Positions 18,372 through 27,839 of a stretch of 64,000 nucleotides of DNA are shown in pieces. Numbering within the stretch: the first letter of the stretch is position 1; each line of letters opens with the position of its first letter. The stretch is from Acidobacteriota bacterium. Its GTDB lineage: Bacteria > Acidobacteriota > Terriglobia > Acidiferrales > UBA7541. The position numbers and the translations under genes were made by a program. The stretch covers positions 62,001-126,000 of the forward strand of contig JABCZJ010000010.1 of NCBI GenBank assembly GCA_013289715.1. Direction: 5' to 3'. Below the pieces are notes generated by a model. That model had not been told where the DNA came from. It saw only the letters and a program-made list of their open reading frames with translations, and ran no database searches.

Positions 18372-19931
18372 ATGCAGAATCAACAGGTTGGCGTGTCCTC
18401 CAAAGCTCTCAGGTGTGGTTGGTCGAACCGAATTCTCGTTCTCGCGACGGCCGGAATTCTGTTTCTCACCCTCTACCCCTTTCGCCTTGAGTACCACGCG
18501 AGCCCGCCTGGCAGCGCTTCTCCCCTCTTTCTGGGAGGAGGCATAAAGTCGGCGGGCCTCTTCGATGCCTTTCTCAACGTTTTGCTATTTGTTCCCTTTG
18601 GTTTTGGCCTTGCCGAGAAGCTTCGCGAGCGTGGAAAATCGCTTGGCTTCGCGCTCGTCTTGGCTCTGGCATCCGGCGCGCTTTTTTCCTACACCATTGA
18701 GCTTCTTCAGTTTTACATTCCGCAGCGCGATTCAGGTTGGGAAGACGTCTTTACCAATACATCGGGTTCGGTGCTGGGCTGTATTGCTTTCGAAATTCTC
18801 GGCAAATCGCTGCTGCGCGGCTTGTCACGTTGCCAGAGCCTGCTCGAAACGATGCTGACGCCGCGCCGTACCTACATCATCCTGCTCATCTATTTCGCGT
18901 TGTGCTGCGGAGCTTCGGCTCGGTTGCAACGAAATACGCGCTTGAGCAATTGGCGCCCGGACGTTCTCCTGGTCCTAGGCAACGATGCCTCGGGAAAATT
19001 TCCGTGGAAGGGCACGCTAAACGCCGTGCAGCTTTGGGATCTTGCGCTGCGCAAGGAAGCGGCGCAGCAATTATCCGCCGGTCAACCCGTGGACACCGGC
19101 AATCCAGGTTTGCTCGTGGATTACGACTTTTCCGCGGGACCGCCGTTTCGCAATCAAAGGCAGGTTTCTTCAGAGCTTGCTTGGCTGCCTCATGCTCCCG
19201 TCGCTGCCGGTTCCGGCCTGCTCGCTTTGGATGGCGCCACTTGGCTTACATCCCCGGTCGCGGTTACCGATCTGGTCGCCAGTTTGGAGAAAACCAATCA
19301 GTTCACGCTGCACGTGCTCGGCACGCCCGCGCAAGGGGGCGGAAGCGAAGGCAGGATCATATCCATTTCCCAACCCTCGAGTTTCGCCGATCTTACGCTC
19401 CGCCAGGAAGACGCCAACCTGGCCTTCTGGTTTCGCAATCCGCTCTCGGCAAACCACGCAATCCTGTCAGCGAACTCGCCGGGAGTGTTCACCGCCGGCC
19501 GTACTCGCGACATCATCTATACGTATGATGGCGCGAATCTTTCGCTCTTCCTCGACGGCAGACAGCAGCCTCTAAATTACCGGCTCGGCCCCGGAACCGC
19601 TCTGGCGAAGTCCCTGCGCACGGTCCGATCCGGTGAACTGGAAGGCTATAACTTCATCTATTACGCTCTCGTTTTTTGTCTGCCTGGAGCGCTTCTAGGC
19701 ATCGCCGCGAGAAATCTGGCTCTCCCACGCGCTGTCGCCATCATCTGGCTGGCCGGTGGAATCCTGATTCCCGCGATCGTAATGGAGTGGATACTCGTCT
19801 GGACCAGCGGTCGCGGGTTTTCCTCCGATCATCTGGCGCTGCCCGTCGTTCTTGCCCTCGCAAGCGTCCTGTGGATCAATAGCGACTACGCCTGCGTTAG
19901 ACGCGAGAACAGCAGAGCAAGCCAGAACTAG
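18372..19931 (+). CDS. VanZ-LamG membrane protein, inverse domain order
   Basis: 519 residues from the ATG at 18372 (MQNQQVG); the frame is open further upstream but without coding features. The VanZ-like domain comes first (about 20-165): several membrane segments, then FDAFLNVLLFVPFGFGLAE and TIELLQFYIPQRDSGWED. A LamG/concanavalin A-like domain follows (about 190-400, with KGTLNAVQLWDLALRKEAA and IYTYDGANLSLFLDGRQQPL). Three more hydrophobic segments end the protein (about 420-510). It shares both domain types with the gene at 10814 but in the opposite order. Function unknown; envelope location is likely. Confidence 0.82.
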   Translation: MQNQQVGVSSKALRCGWSNRILVLATAGILFLTLYPFRLEYHASPPGSASPLFLGGGIKSAGLFDAFLNVLLFVPFGFGLAEKLRERGKSLGFALVLALASGALFSYTIELLQFYIPQRDSGWEDVFTNTSGSVLGCIAFEILGKSLLRGLSRCQSLLETMLTPRRTYIILLIYFALCCGASARLQRNTRLSNWRPDVLLVLGNDASGKFPWKGTLNAVQLWDLALRKEAAQQLSAGQPVDTGNPGLLVDYDFSAGPPFRNQRQVSSELAWLPHAPVAAGSGLLALDGATWLTSPVAVTDLVASLEKTNQFTLHVLGTPAQGGGSEGRIISISQPSSFADLTLRQEDANLAFWFRNPLSANHAILSANSPGVFTAGRTRDIIYTYDGANLSLFLDGRQQPLNYRLGPGTALAKSLRTVRSGELEGYNFIYYALVFCLPGALLGIAARNLALPRAVAIIWLAGGILIPAIVMEWILVWTSGRGFSSDHLALPVVLALASVLWINSDYACVRRENSRASQN

Positions 19932-20135
19932 TCCAAAATTTTCCGCAGCAGCGGCTTCGCCCATCGTTTGATTGCGCTTCGATTCGTTCCTGGCAATAAT
20001 CAGAAACTCGGGCAGCACGAACACGGAGCAAGATTTGAGCGCTGAAACAGAGGGAAAGATGAGTGGTGTCTGCTTCCGAGGCGGAACTGGCAGCCGCTGG
20101 CAGCTCCCGGCTATCGGCCGCCCGAGAGCGCCCCG

Positions 20136-21191
20136 ATGAATATTTTCGTCACCGGCGGCGCGGGTTTCATCGGATCGAATTTCATCACTCACGTTCTGGG
20201 TTTGTCCCAGGAATATTCCATCGTTAATTTCGATAAATTAACCTACGCCGGAAACCTCGCGAACTTGGATTCGATCGCGAGCAACCCGCAATACACCTTC
20301 ATCCAGGGCGACATTTGCGATCCCGCTGCCGTCGCAGCAGCCATGGCCGGATGCCATACGGTCGTGCACTTCGCAGCCGAATCTCACGTGGACCGCACCA
20401 TCGATGATCCGGCGCCCGCGATCGCAACGAATGTTACCGGCACGTTCGTCCTTCTCCAGATCGCGCTCAAGCTCAATATCAAAAAATTCCTGCACGTCTC
20501 CTCTGATGAAGTCTACGGCGACCTGCCGCTCGGCACGTTTGCCGACGAAAATTCCCAGCTGCGCCCCAGCAGCCCCTACTCCGCCTCGAAAGCCAGCTCG
20601 GACCTGATCGTCCGTTCTTACGTTCGCAGCTTCGACTTTCCGGCCGTAATCACGCGCGCTTCCAACAACTACGGGCCATTCCAGTTTCCGGAAAAATTCC
20701 TGCCTCTGCTGATTACCAACGCCCTGGAAGACAAACCTCTGCCCATTTACGGCGATGGCAAGCAAGAGCGCAACTGGCTCCACGTGACAGATCATTGCCG
20801 CGGAATTCTGGCGGTTCTGGAGCGCGGACGGATCGGCGAGGTTTACAACATCGGCGGCCTGGACGCAATCGAAAATCTCACCCTGGCGCGCCGCGTGCTC
20901 CGCGCCACCGGGAAAACCGAATCGCTACTTTCCCATGTCAAAGATCGCCCCGGCCACGATCGCCGCTACGCCTTAACTTGCGAAAAGATGGAGCGGGAAC
21001 TCGGTTGGAAACCCTCCATCTCATTGGACCAGGGTTTGCACAAGACGATTGAGTGGTATCGCAGCAACACCGCATGGCTGGCAGGTGTGCGCGGCGGGGA
21101 GTACCTGACCTACTACCAGAAACATTACGCGAATCGCGGGCCTTCTGGTCAGTTCATCGCGGAGTCGGGACGAAACTCTCCCGAACGCTAG
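20136..21191 (+). CDS. rfbB: dTDP-glucose 4,6-dehydratase (RmlB/RfbB-like)
   Basis: 351 residues, the usual length. The extended-SDR motif TGGAGFIG is at residues 6-13. DKLTYAGNLANL, HFAAESHVDR, SSDEVYGDL, SPYSASKASSD (catalytic Tyr and Lys), RASNNYGP and RNWLHVTDHC are all family signatures. It makes dTDP-4-keto-6-deoxyglucose, the branch point to rhamnose and other deoxysugars of cell-surface glycans. No rmlA, rmlC or rmlD is adjacent. The last ~25 residues beyond YYQKHYANR are not conserved. Confidence 0.93.
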   Translation: MNIFVTGGAGFIGSNFITHVLGLSQEYSIVNFDKLTYAGNLANLDSIASNPQYTFIQGDICDPAAVAAAMAGCHTVVHFAAESHVDRTIDDPAPAIATNVTGTFVLLQIALKLNIKKFLHVSSDEVYGDLPLGTFADENSQLRPSSPYSASKASSDLIVRSYVRSFDFPAVITRASNNYGPFQFPEKFLPLLITNALEDKPLPIYGDGKQERNWLHVTDHCRGILAVLERGRIGEVYNIGGLDAIENLTLARRVLRATGKTESLLSHVKDRPGHDRRYALTCEKMERELGWKPSISLDQGLHKTIEWYRSNTAWLAGVRGGEYLTYYQKHYANRGPSGQFIAESGRNSPER

Positions 21192-21225
21192 CGGCCCTGT
21201 CACGCACTTTTTTTGGTACGACGCG

Positions 21226-21867
21226 TTACGCGGTGAGAACGCGGCCAGGAAACCGCACGCTGCGCGAGCCATTCGCAATCGACAGACCGGCCTTCTCGAT
21301 CGCTTGCTCGGAGACCAGATTCCTGTTTCCCTTATGCGCTTGCGCCGGATTCCTCGCCTCATTTTCCAGCAGCGTCGGCCGCATGAACCCGGCGGCCCTG
21401 CGCGCGAGCTCTGCGCGCGTCTCCACCCCGAATTTGCTCAGCAACGAAGACACGTGGAATTTCACAGTGCGCACCGTGATATTCAGCCGCGACGCAATTT
21501 CCTTGTTCGCACGGTTGCTCACCACCGCGTCCAGCACTTCTCGCTGCCGGGCGCTCAACGAGGTTGGGCAAGCGATCGCGCGCCCCTCTCTCAGCAGTTC
21601 CTCGGTGCGCGATATCAGCCGCGCCACCAGAGACTGTTCGGCAGGCACCAGCACTTGAAACTCCGCGGGATTCTGCCCGCGCACCAGACATTGCATCGCG
21701 AGAAGCCCTGCGATGCGCTCGACGGTGCACTCCAGATCTCCGCCGCCCGTTGCACGAAACTGCGCCGTTCCGCTGGAAGATTCGCAAAAGAGGAATAGGT
21801 TGGGGTGGTTCGCCTCTTGTTTCGTTTCGCGGGGAACGAGTTTTGGAAAAACGCGAACTTTTTTCAA
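21226..21867 (-). CDS. LuxR-type HTH transcription factor
   Basis: 213 residues. A GerE/LuxR DNA-binding domain spans about 102-158: SLSARQREVLDAVVSNRANKE, then IASRLNITVRTVKFHVSSLL. The N-terminal ~90 residues are not a receiver domain, since no aspartate pocket is visible, and match no family I recognise. The ~55 residues after the HTH are also unassigned. It converges with the dehydratase gene and is about 500 bases from the M28 peptidase gene. Targets are unknown. Confidence 0.8.
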   Translation of the reverse strand: MKKVRVFPKLVPRETKQEANHPNLFLFCESSSGTAQFRATGGGDLECTVERIAGLLAMQCLVRGQNPAEFQVLVPAEQSLVARLISRTEELLREGRAIACPTSLSARQREVLDAVVSNRANKEIASRLNITVRTVKFHVSSLLSKFGVETRAELARRAAGFMRPTLLENEARNPAQAHKGNRNLVSEQAIEKAGLSIANGSRSVRFPGRVLTA

Positions 21868-22363
21868 AGTGAGCCTTCCGTCTGCTTGCCCAGGACTGCA
21901 TGCGGCGAAGCCTTAGGATTTAGGAGCTATTTTGCAATTTTTCGTTGCCCAGCGGTAAGTCTACATCTCGTTTTGCACGAAGTACTTACAGCAACCGGAT
22001 AGCACCGATAACGTTCAATTCCCCAAATTTCCCCATTTGGAAAACGACAGTCATGCTCAAAGCCGGCACTTGGCCGTGGCAGCCTCTCTGCCAAACACAA
22101 ACTTATTTAAGTGCCTCAAAATGAGAAAGTTGCGCGGTCCACCGGGACCCGCATCCCTTTATTCATAGGTAGAAACTGCTCACGCATTGCAAATTCTTCC
22201 GTGAGAACGAGTTATCCACAGGTTCTTCACAACGAAAAACACTCGCGCTGCGGCCAGCCTCGCTCGACCCGCCCATCATCAATCCATTTGCGGAAAAAGT
22301 TTTTGGGTTACACTCCTGTCTCTATAATCTCACGACGGAAATTCTCATTCGGGAGCTCGCCCC
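21868..22363. promoter_or_regulatory. Intergenic region with DnaA-box match and TATAAT box
   Basis: About 500 bases, relatively AT-rich, with no supported gene. It contains one perfect DnaA-box consensus TTATCCACA at 22212-22220 and a perfect -10 hexamer TATAAT at 22323-22328, about 36 bases before the peptidase start. The -35 match is weak (TTTTGG about 16 bp upstream). Confidence 0.45.
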
Positions 22364-23929
22364 TTGTGCATCGCCCTCAAACATTTTGTCGTCGCTCACA
22401 GTCTGCTGCTCCTGCCATGCGTCGCTGCCGCCCAGATCCCTCCCATCAAACCTGCCCCGCTCTCGCAACAAGTTCCGCAGGGCTCCGGCGCCTGCTCGGT
22501 CGAGAAATCCTGCGCCGAATTGGCACCCACGATGATTCAGTCAGCCCTCGGCCCCTCCCCGCTTGAAGAAAACCTTCGCTACCTCAGCGATACCATCGGC
22601 GGCCGCGTCACCGGCACGCCTGCGGCCGACCGGGCCGCGGACTGGGGAGTGCAAGCTTTTCGTCACGCGGGCGTTGACGACGTGCATACGGAAAAATTCA
22701 CTATCCCCGTCGGTTGGTCCGAGGGCCACACCCATCTGGAAATTCTATCCCCCGCGCCGTTTCCGGTTCGCCTCGTATCGATCGGCTGGTCGCCTGCTAC
22801 TCCCGAGGGCGGTATCACTGCGGAAGTCGTAGACGCCGGCATGGGCGATGACGCCGGCTTCGCCAAAGCAGGCGCCGCCGCGAAAGATGCGATCGTCCTG
22901 ATCCATTCCAGTTTCCTCGTCACCTGGGACGATCTCACGAGCGAATACACCATCGGTCCTGCCATCGTCGATCGCGCGCTGAAAGCCGGAGCCGCGGCCG
23001 TTCTTTGGATGTCCTCACGCCCCAGTTTGCTTCTCTATCGCCACACGCTCGCCGTCAACGGCGAATTGGAAAAAATCCCGCAAGCCGTCGTGGCCCGCGA
23101 GGACGCCGAACGCATGGCCCGTTTCCTCACCGCCGGACAAAACGTGCGCGTGCATTTCGAAATGCCGAACCGCATCGCCGGACCGGTGGATTCCGAGAAC
23201 GTCGTTGCGGAAATTCGTGGCCGCGAAAAGCCCGATGAATTCCTGGTTCTCGGCGCGCACCTGGATTCCTGGGACCTCGGCACCGGCGCGCTCGATAACG
23301 GATGCAATGTCGCCATGGTGATCGACGCCGCCCGCGTAATTCACGCCTCTGGCACCATTCCGCGCCGCTCGATCCGCTTCGTCCTGTTTACCGGCGAAGA
23401 GCAAGGCCTGCTCGGCTCGGCGGCCTACGCCCACGCGCACCGCGCGGAACTGGACAACATGATCGCCGCAATCATCTTTGACTCAGGAGTCGGCAAAGTA
23501 ACAGGCTACGCGCTGGGTGGCCGCAAGGATATCGTCGCGCCCGTTCGCGCGGCGCTCGAGCCGATCGCCTCGCTCGGGGTCAAGGATTTCACCCTGGACG
23601 CCGCAATGGATACCGACAATTTCGATTTCCTCATCGAAGGCATCCCCACTCTGGTCGCGAATCAAGATCCGGCGAATTACATGCTCAACTATCACGCCGC
23701 ATCCGACACCTTCGACAAAGTTGACATCGCTCAGCTGAAGCGTCACTCCGGAATCGCCGCCGTCAGCGCATTCGCCCTGGCCGACGCCGAGCAGCGCATC
23801 GGTCCGCGCCAATCCCGCGCCGCAATCGAGCAATTGCTGACCGACACCGGCCTCGACAAAGGTATGCAGCAAGCCGGGTTCTGGCCGCTATGGGAGAAAG
23901 GCGTCCGCGGCCGCGAGACCAAGCCCTAA
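22364..23929 (+). CDS. Secreted M28 family zinc aminopeptidase
   Basis: 521 residues. The start is a TTG at 22364 with GGGAG eight bases ahead. Residues 1-23 form a signal peptide (LLLLPCVAAAQ). A PA-like insert lies around 110-260. The M28 zinc site is visible: His299 in GAHLDSWD, Asp311 in LDNGCN, catalytic Glu345/Glu346 in TGEEQGLLGS, Asp373 in IFDSGVG, and His444 in NYHAASD. It would cleave N-terminal residues from peptides in the periplasm or outside. A perfect TATAAT lies just upstream. Confidence 0.9.
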   Translation: MCIALKHFVVAHSLLLLPCVAAAQIPPIKPAPLSQQVPQGSGACSVEKSCAELAPTMIQSALGPSPLEENLRYLSDTIGGRVTGTPAADRAADWGVQAFRHAGVDDVHTEKFTIPVGWSEGHTHLEILSPAPFPVRLVSIGWSPATPEGGITAEVVDAGMGDDAGFAKAGAAAKDAIVLIHSSFLVTWDDLTSEYTIGPAIVDRALKAGAAAVLWMSSRPSLLLYRHTLAVNGELEKIPQAVVAREDAERMARFLTAGQNVRVHFEMPNRIAGPVDSENVVAEIRGREKPDEFLVLGAHLDSWDLGTGALDNGCNVAMVIDAARVIHASGTIPRRSIRFVLFTGEEQGLLGSAAYAHAHRAELDNMIAAIIFDSGVGKVTGYALGGRKDIVAPVRAALEPIASLGVKDFTLDAAMDTDNFDFLIEGIPTLVANQDPANYMLNYHAASDTFDKVDIAQLKRHSGIAAVSAFALADAEQRIGPRQSRAAIEQLLTDTGLDKGMQQAGFWPLWEKGVRGRETKP

Positions 23930-23941
23930 ACTTCCGGCGGC

Positions 23942-24856
23942 CTATTTGCTTCGGCCCGCCGCCTTCAGCACGTCAATCATTGGCAGCGCGCCGCCCTGCC
24001 CGCTGCCCATATACACCTCCGGCAGATGGCCGTCCCAGTGTTGTTGCATCATTTCGATCGTCCGAAGCTGCAGCAGCTCCGGAGTGAGCTGCTGTTTTTG
24101 CACCTCCAACGCTTTTGCTTCCGCCTGCGCCTGCGCCACTTTCTGCTCCGCTTCAATCTTGATCCGCGTTAAATCGTTTTCAGCCTTCAAGGCGTTCTGC
24201 TGCGCCGTCACCTTCGCCTCGATCGCTCGATTATATTCTTCGGAAAAGTTGAAATCCGTAATGCTCACCGCATCCACATCAATATGGTGCGCCGCCAACC
24301 GATCCCGCACATACTGTTCAATCCCGTTTCGCACCGTTGCGCGCTGTGCGATCAGCTGCTCTGCGTCGTACTGCGCCGTCTGCGCTTTGATGGCTTCTAG
24401 AATCGCGGGTTTCACCACCCGATCGACTGCATCGTCATTCAACTTCGCCCATATATCCATCACGCAGCATGGGTCTTGATAGTAGGCGAGCGTCACCTGC
24501 GTGTGCACCACCTGCAAATCGTGGCTGGACGCCTGTGAATCAAGCTTTTCCACCTGCACTTGCACCGAAACGGGCCTCACCGTTTCCAGAAATGGCATGA
24601 TCAGATGCGGACCGGGCTCGAGCGTGCGCCCCGTCACCGCGCCGAAGCGCAGCACCACTCCGCGATAGCCGGAATCGACCGTCGTGAACGACATCCAGAA
24701 AACAAAGATCAGCCCGGCCGCGATGAAAAACGGGATGCCATGCGTCAGGCTCGCGGTCATCTGCCCGTCGCCACGGACGGCCCTGGTGGCCACAACGACT
24801 CGCCACGCTCCCAGCAGGCAAAGCGCAACAAACACGAAAAGCAATAAGCCGCCCAT
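23942..24856 (-). CDS. SPFH/band 7 (prohibitin-like) membrane protein
   Basis: 304 residues. Two hydrophobic segments (about 4-24 and 40-60) precede the band 7 domain, which opens with TVDSGYRGVVLRFGAV and GRTLEPGPHLIMPFLETV. A long Ala/Glu/Gln-rich coiled coil follows (about 205-255). Prohibitin-like proteins form large membrane rings and scaffold proteases or lipid domains. Two transmembrane segments instead of one is a small departure. The partner is unknown. It converges with the peptidase gene. Confidence 0.88.
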   Translation of the reverse strand: MGGLLLFVFVALCLLGAWRVVVATRAVRGDGQMTASLTHGIPFFIAAGLIFVFWMSFTTVDSGYRGVVLRFGAVTGRTLEPGPHLIMPFLETVRPVSVQVQVEKLDSQASSHDLQVVHTQVTLAYYQDPCCVMDIWAKLNDDAVDRVVKPAILEAIKAQTAQYDAEQLIAQRATVRNGIEQYVRDRLAAHHIDVDAVSITDFNFSEEYNRAIEAKVTAQQNALKAENDLTRIKIEAEQKVAQAQAEAKALEVQKQQLTPELLQLRTIEMMQQHWDGHLPEVYMGSGQGGALPMIDVLKAAGRSK

Positions 24857-25002
24857 TTGTGATTCTCCTTTGACGAATCGGTTACTTTCGCAGTCCGCTA
24901 GCTAATACGCCATGCCGGCCAAAAACGCAACTTCCGCGCACTGCGCGAGGTTGCTAGAGTGTGCATGCCGCGCTGCGCATCGCGTATACTAGGCGGAAGA
25001 AC

Positions 25003-25509
25003 ATGACTGCCGGCCCGCGTACAATCGTTCGGGATCGCTCTGCTGCCTCACCGGAATCCAGCCCGAGCCGGATTCTGGCGATTGACTATGGCCGCAAAAG
25101 AATCGGCCTGGCTCTCTCGGACGAACTGCAACTCACAGCCCAGCCGCTCACCGTCATGAAGCGCCTGAATCGCCGCGACGATCTCGGCCGCCTCCGCGCT
25201 ATTTGCAGAACCCGAGGCGTCGCGCGTATCCTCGTGGGCCACCCGCTGCACATGAGCGGCGAAGCGGGCGAAATGGCGAAAGAAGCCGCACGTTTTGCCG
25301 CGCGACTGCGCAAGGAGCTAGGCATCGAAGTGGATCTCGTGGACGAGCGGCTCACCAGTTGGGAGGCAGCGCAGATGATGGCCGAAACCGGTTCGTCCAG
25401 CCAGCGAAAGGAATCATCCCTGGACGACGTAGCCGCCGCCATTTTCCTTCGCGAGTATCTCGAACGCCGTCGTGGCCGCCTGCAACCTGCTGCGGGCGAG
25501 AAGGAATAA
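25003..25509 (+). CDS. ruvX: Putative pre-16S rRNA nuclease / Holliday junction resolvase RuvX (YqgF)
   Basis: 168 residues from the ATG at 25003, with GGCGGA just upstream. The RNase H-like fold shows its acidic residues: Asp28 in ILAIDYGRKRIGLAL, Glu115 in VDERLTSWEA, and Asp142 in SSLDDVAAAIFL. The ILVGHP motif is also family-typical. The YqgF family acts in 16S rRNA 5' maturation in E. coli. The N-terminal ~22 residues are an unconserved extension. The mltG gene follows after 6 bp, so they are probably co-transcribed; this gene pair is common in bacteria. Confidence 0.92.
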   Translation: MTAGPRTIVRDRSAASPESSPSRILAIDYGRKRIGLALSDELQLTAQPLTVMKRLNRRDDLGRLRAICRTRGVARILVGHPLHMSGEAGEMAKEAARFAARLRKELGIEVDLVDERLTSWEAAQMMAETGSSSQRKESSLDDVAAAIFLREYLERRRGRLQPAAGEKE

Positions 25510-25515
25510 CCGGCG

Positions 25516-26580
25516 ATGCGACGGCTAGGCCTGCTGGCTCTTCTTGTGATCGCGGCAATCGGCGCGGGTGCCGGCTGGCTCGATTCCCAGATCAGCCGCC
25601 CTTATCGTGGTCACCGTCCCGAGAAAGTTTTTGTGGATATTCCCCATGGCAAATCGCGCTGGGCCATCGCCGGAATCCTTCGCCAGAACGACGTGATCCG
25701 CGACCGTCTGGCCTTCGCTCTGTTTAGCTTCTGGCACGTGCGCACGCCGATGCAGGCGGGCGAATATTATTTCGACCACCCCGTCACTTCGCGCGAAGTT
25801 TTCTGGCAGCTTGCCCAGGGCAGGATTTTTGTTCACACCGTCACCATCCCCGAAGGCTGGACGATGTTCGATATCGCCGCCGAGCTAGACCGTCAGGGCG
25901 TGTGCACCCGCGCAGGCTTCCTCGAAGCAGCGAGAGATACCAGCCTGATCTCGGACTTGGCGCCGCAGGCGCAGAATCTGGAAGGGTATCTGTTTCCTTC
26001 CACCTATGAATTTACGCACCACACCACCTGCGAACAGGCCGTGAAACGCATGGTCCAGAATTTCCGCGCCGTCTGGGAATCTCTGAACTCGCAGGGCGCC
26101 GCGAATCTTCCCGATGGACTCACCTTCGCCCAGGTCATCACTCTGGCATCCCTGGTCGAACGCGAGACGCCGCGCAAAGAAGAGCGCCCGCTCGTCGCCG
26201 GCGTGTTTTACAATCGCATCAAGCGCGGTGGCCCTTTGCAGTGCGATCCCACCGTCGCCTACGCTTCCGAGCTCGCAGGTCATCCGGTGAAAGTCGTGCA
26301 CTCCAAGGATCTACAGATCGATTCGCCGTACAACACCTACAAGAATCCCGGCCTGCCTCCCGGCCCGATCGCCAACCCCGGTGAAGCGTCGCTGCGCGCC
26401 GCCCTCGCTCCCGCTACCACCGACTACCTCTACTTCGTTGCGAACGATAATGGCGGACATTTTTTCAGCAAGACGCTCGCCGAGCACAATCGCAACGTAG
26501 CGCGTTACCGCAGCCTGCTTTCTCGCGACGCGCAACCTGTCGCTGAGCAGAAGCAACCCGTGCATCGAGGACCGTCGTGA
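25516..26580 (+). CDS. mltG: Endolytic transglycosylase MltG
   Basis: 354 residues. One N-terminal membrane anchor (about 4-22) is followed by a LysM-like region and the YceG domain. EGYLFPSTYEF (156-166), the catalytic-Glu motif ASLVERET (211-218), VFYNRI, LQCDPTVAYA and SPYNTYKNPGLPPGPI are all present. MltG cleaves nascent peptidoglycan glycan strands and sets their length. It acts at the outer face of the inner membrane. It lies between ruvX and an unknown gene whose GTG overlaps its stop. Confidence 0.95.
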   Translation: MRRLGLLALLVIAAIGAGAGWLDSQISRPYRGHRPEKVFVDIPHGKSRWAIAGILRQNDVIRDRLAFALFSFWHVRTPMQAGEYYFDHPVTSREVFWQLAQGRIFVHTVTIPEGWTMFDIAAELDRQGVCTRAGFLEAARDTSLISDLAPQAQNLEGYLFPSTYEFTHHTTCEQAVKRMVQNFRAVWESLNSQGAANLPDGLTFAQVITLASLVERETPRKEERPLVAGVFYNRIKRGGPLQCDPTVAYASELAGHPVKVVHSKDLQIDSPYNTYKNPGLPPGPIANPGEASLRAALAPATTDYLYFVANDNGGHFFSKTLAEHNRNVARYRSLLSRDAQPVAEQKQPVHRGPS

Positions 26581-27185
26581 GTCCCTCTCGCTCCGACGCG
26601 CATCACGAAGGTGGATCGCCCACCAAGAAGGCGTTGATCCTCGAAGTCGCCGAGGGCCTCGGCAAACCGCGCTACACCCCCGCCGAAATCGAACAGATTC
26701 GCCGTCAGTTGATCGCCCATCTCGGCGCGCCCGGAAAAACTTCCCCTGACTACATCGTCAGCGTGCTCGAAGAAGCGGGCCTGCGCGTGGTGTGGTCCAC
26801 GCGCTCCGATACCGACGGCCGTTATGAAGAAGAATTCACCGACCTGCTCCACTTCTCCACCCTCGAAGAAGCCGAAATGTGCCTGGTGCGCCTCGACGAG
26901 CTCCTCCGGAAATTCCTTCTCGAACACGAGCCAGCCGCTGCCGAACGCGTCCGCGAAGTCGCGCGCCTCGGCCGCCGCCGCGCCGAAATGATTTCGCGCA
27001 ACCACAAAGTGGACGCGAGCAAGCGCGCCCAAAAAGAAGAGATCGCTCACTGGTTCGCGATCTGGCTGGAAACTCCCGACGCCTTCTTCGATTGGCTGGA
27101 AGTTCGCAAACAATCTCCGGACTTCAAGAATAAATTCCCCCTGCCCGGGCTGGAAGAAGAAGCACCCGGCGCTGCGGACATATAA
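26577..27185 (+). CDS. Conserved-looking protein of unknown function
   Basis: 202 residues from a GTG that overlaps the mltG stop by four bases (GTGA). I do not recognise the family. The protein is charged and helical, with no signal peptide or membrane segment. The first ~90 residues include an alpha/beta stretch (YTPAEIEQIRRQLIAHLG, then DYIVSVLEEAGLRVVWSTRS). The rest is helical with RVREVARLGRRRAEMIS and ends in an acidic tail. Context places it in the ruvX-mltG operon with the next gene, so an envelope or division-related role is possible but unproven. Confidence 0.75.
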   Translation: MSPSRSDAHHEGGSPTKKALILEVAEGLGKPRYTPAEIEQIRRQLIAHLGAPGKTSPDYIVSVLEEAGLRVVWSTRSDTDGRYEEEFTDLLHFSTLEEAEMCLVRLDELLRKFLLEHEPAAAERVREVARLGRRRAEMISRNHKVDASKRAQKEEIAHWFAIWLETPDAFFDWLEVRKQSPDFKNKFPLPGLEEEAPGAADI

Positions 27186-27189
27186 ATCC

Positions 27190-27744
27190 GTGTACCTGCT
27201 CGAAATCGAACCGCTCGATCTCGGCGCTGACGTCCGCGCCATGGGCCTGGAGCTCACCGCAGCAGAGGAAAATCGTGAACCCATCCGTGGCACGGACGCG
27301 GCCAGAATTTGGTCGCGCCTGCTCCCTGCCGTCGCCGCTCCGGAAAATTGGGCGCTCGATTTTTTCAGCCATCTCGACCGCCTGCGCGATTATTGCCGGC
27401 GCCAGCAGATTCCCTACCGCGAAGCCACCAAGCACTCCATCGTCGTCCCGGCGCCCCAGCTCGCCATCCTCGAACCGCTGCTCGATCGCTTTCAGGCCGA
27501 AACGTTCGGCGCCCGCGCAGGAGGCCCGCTCGCCGAAGGCGATCCCGCTCTTGAAGGCGAGCTCGCGCGGCGCGGCGTCGACGCCTACCACAACGCGTTC
27601 GCCAGGTACGGCTTCTGTGCAATCTGCAATTTCGAAGACGGCTCGCTCGTTCTACTCAGCGAAAAGCTTTGGGCCAGCGAAGTCATCCGTCGCATACGTC
27701 CAGCGCTGGAAGGCCAGGACGTCGAAGTCCGCCTGGCCTCTTAA
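27190..27744 (+). CDS. Protein of unknown function
   Basis: 184 residues from a GTG, 4 bp after the previous gene. The family is not recognised. It is an alpha/beta protein without signal or membrane segments; it starts MYLLEIEPLDLGADV and ends with VIRRIRPALEGQDVEVRL. It is probably translated with the preceding unknown gene. The tight spacing through ruvX, mltG and both unknowns supports one transcript. Confidence 0.72.
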   Translation: MYLLEIEPLDLGADVRAMGLELTAAEENREPIRGTDAARIWSRLLPAVAAPENWALDFFSHLDRLRDYCRRQQIPYREATKHSIVVPAPQLAILEPLLDRFQAETFGARAGGPLAEGDPALEGELARRGVDAYHNAFARYGFCAICNFEDGSLVLLSEKLWASEVIRRIRPALEGQDVEVRLAS

Positions 27745-27839
27745 GGCCTGCCCTCCCTATTGTTTAGTGCGCCACCCTAGCCCATCCGTACTATTTTCAT
27801 AATCAGGGGTCCTAGTACACTTATTGCGAGTCTAGCCAT

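Noticed and set aside
21868..22363. Replication origin
   Set aside because: Only one DnaA box is seen and no dnaA, dnaN or parAB genes are nearby.
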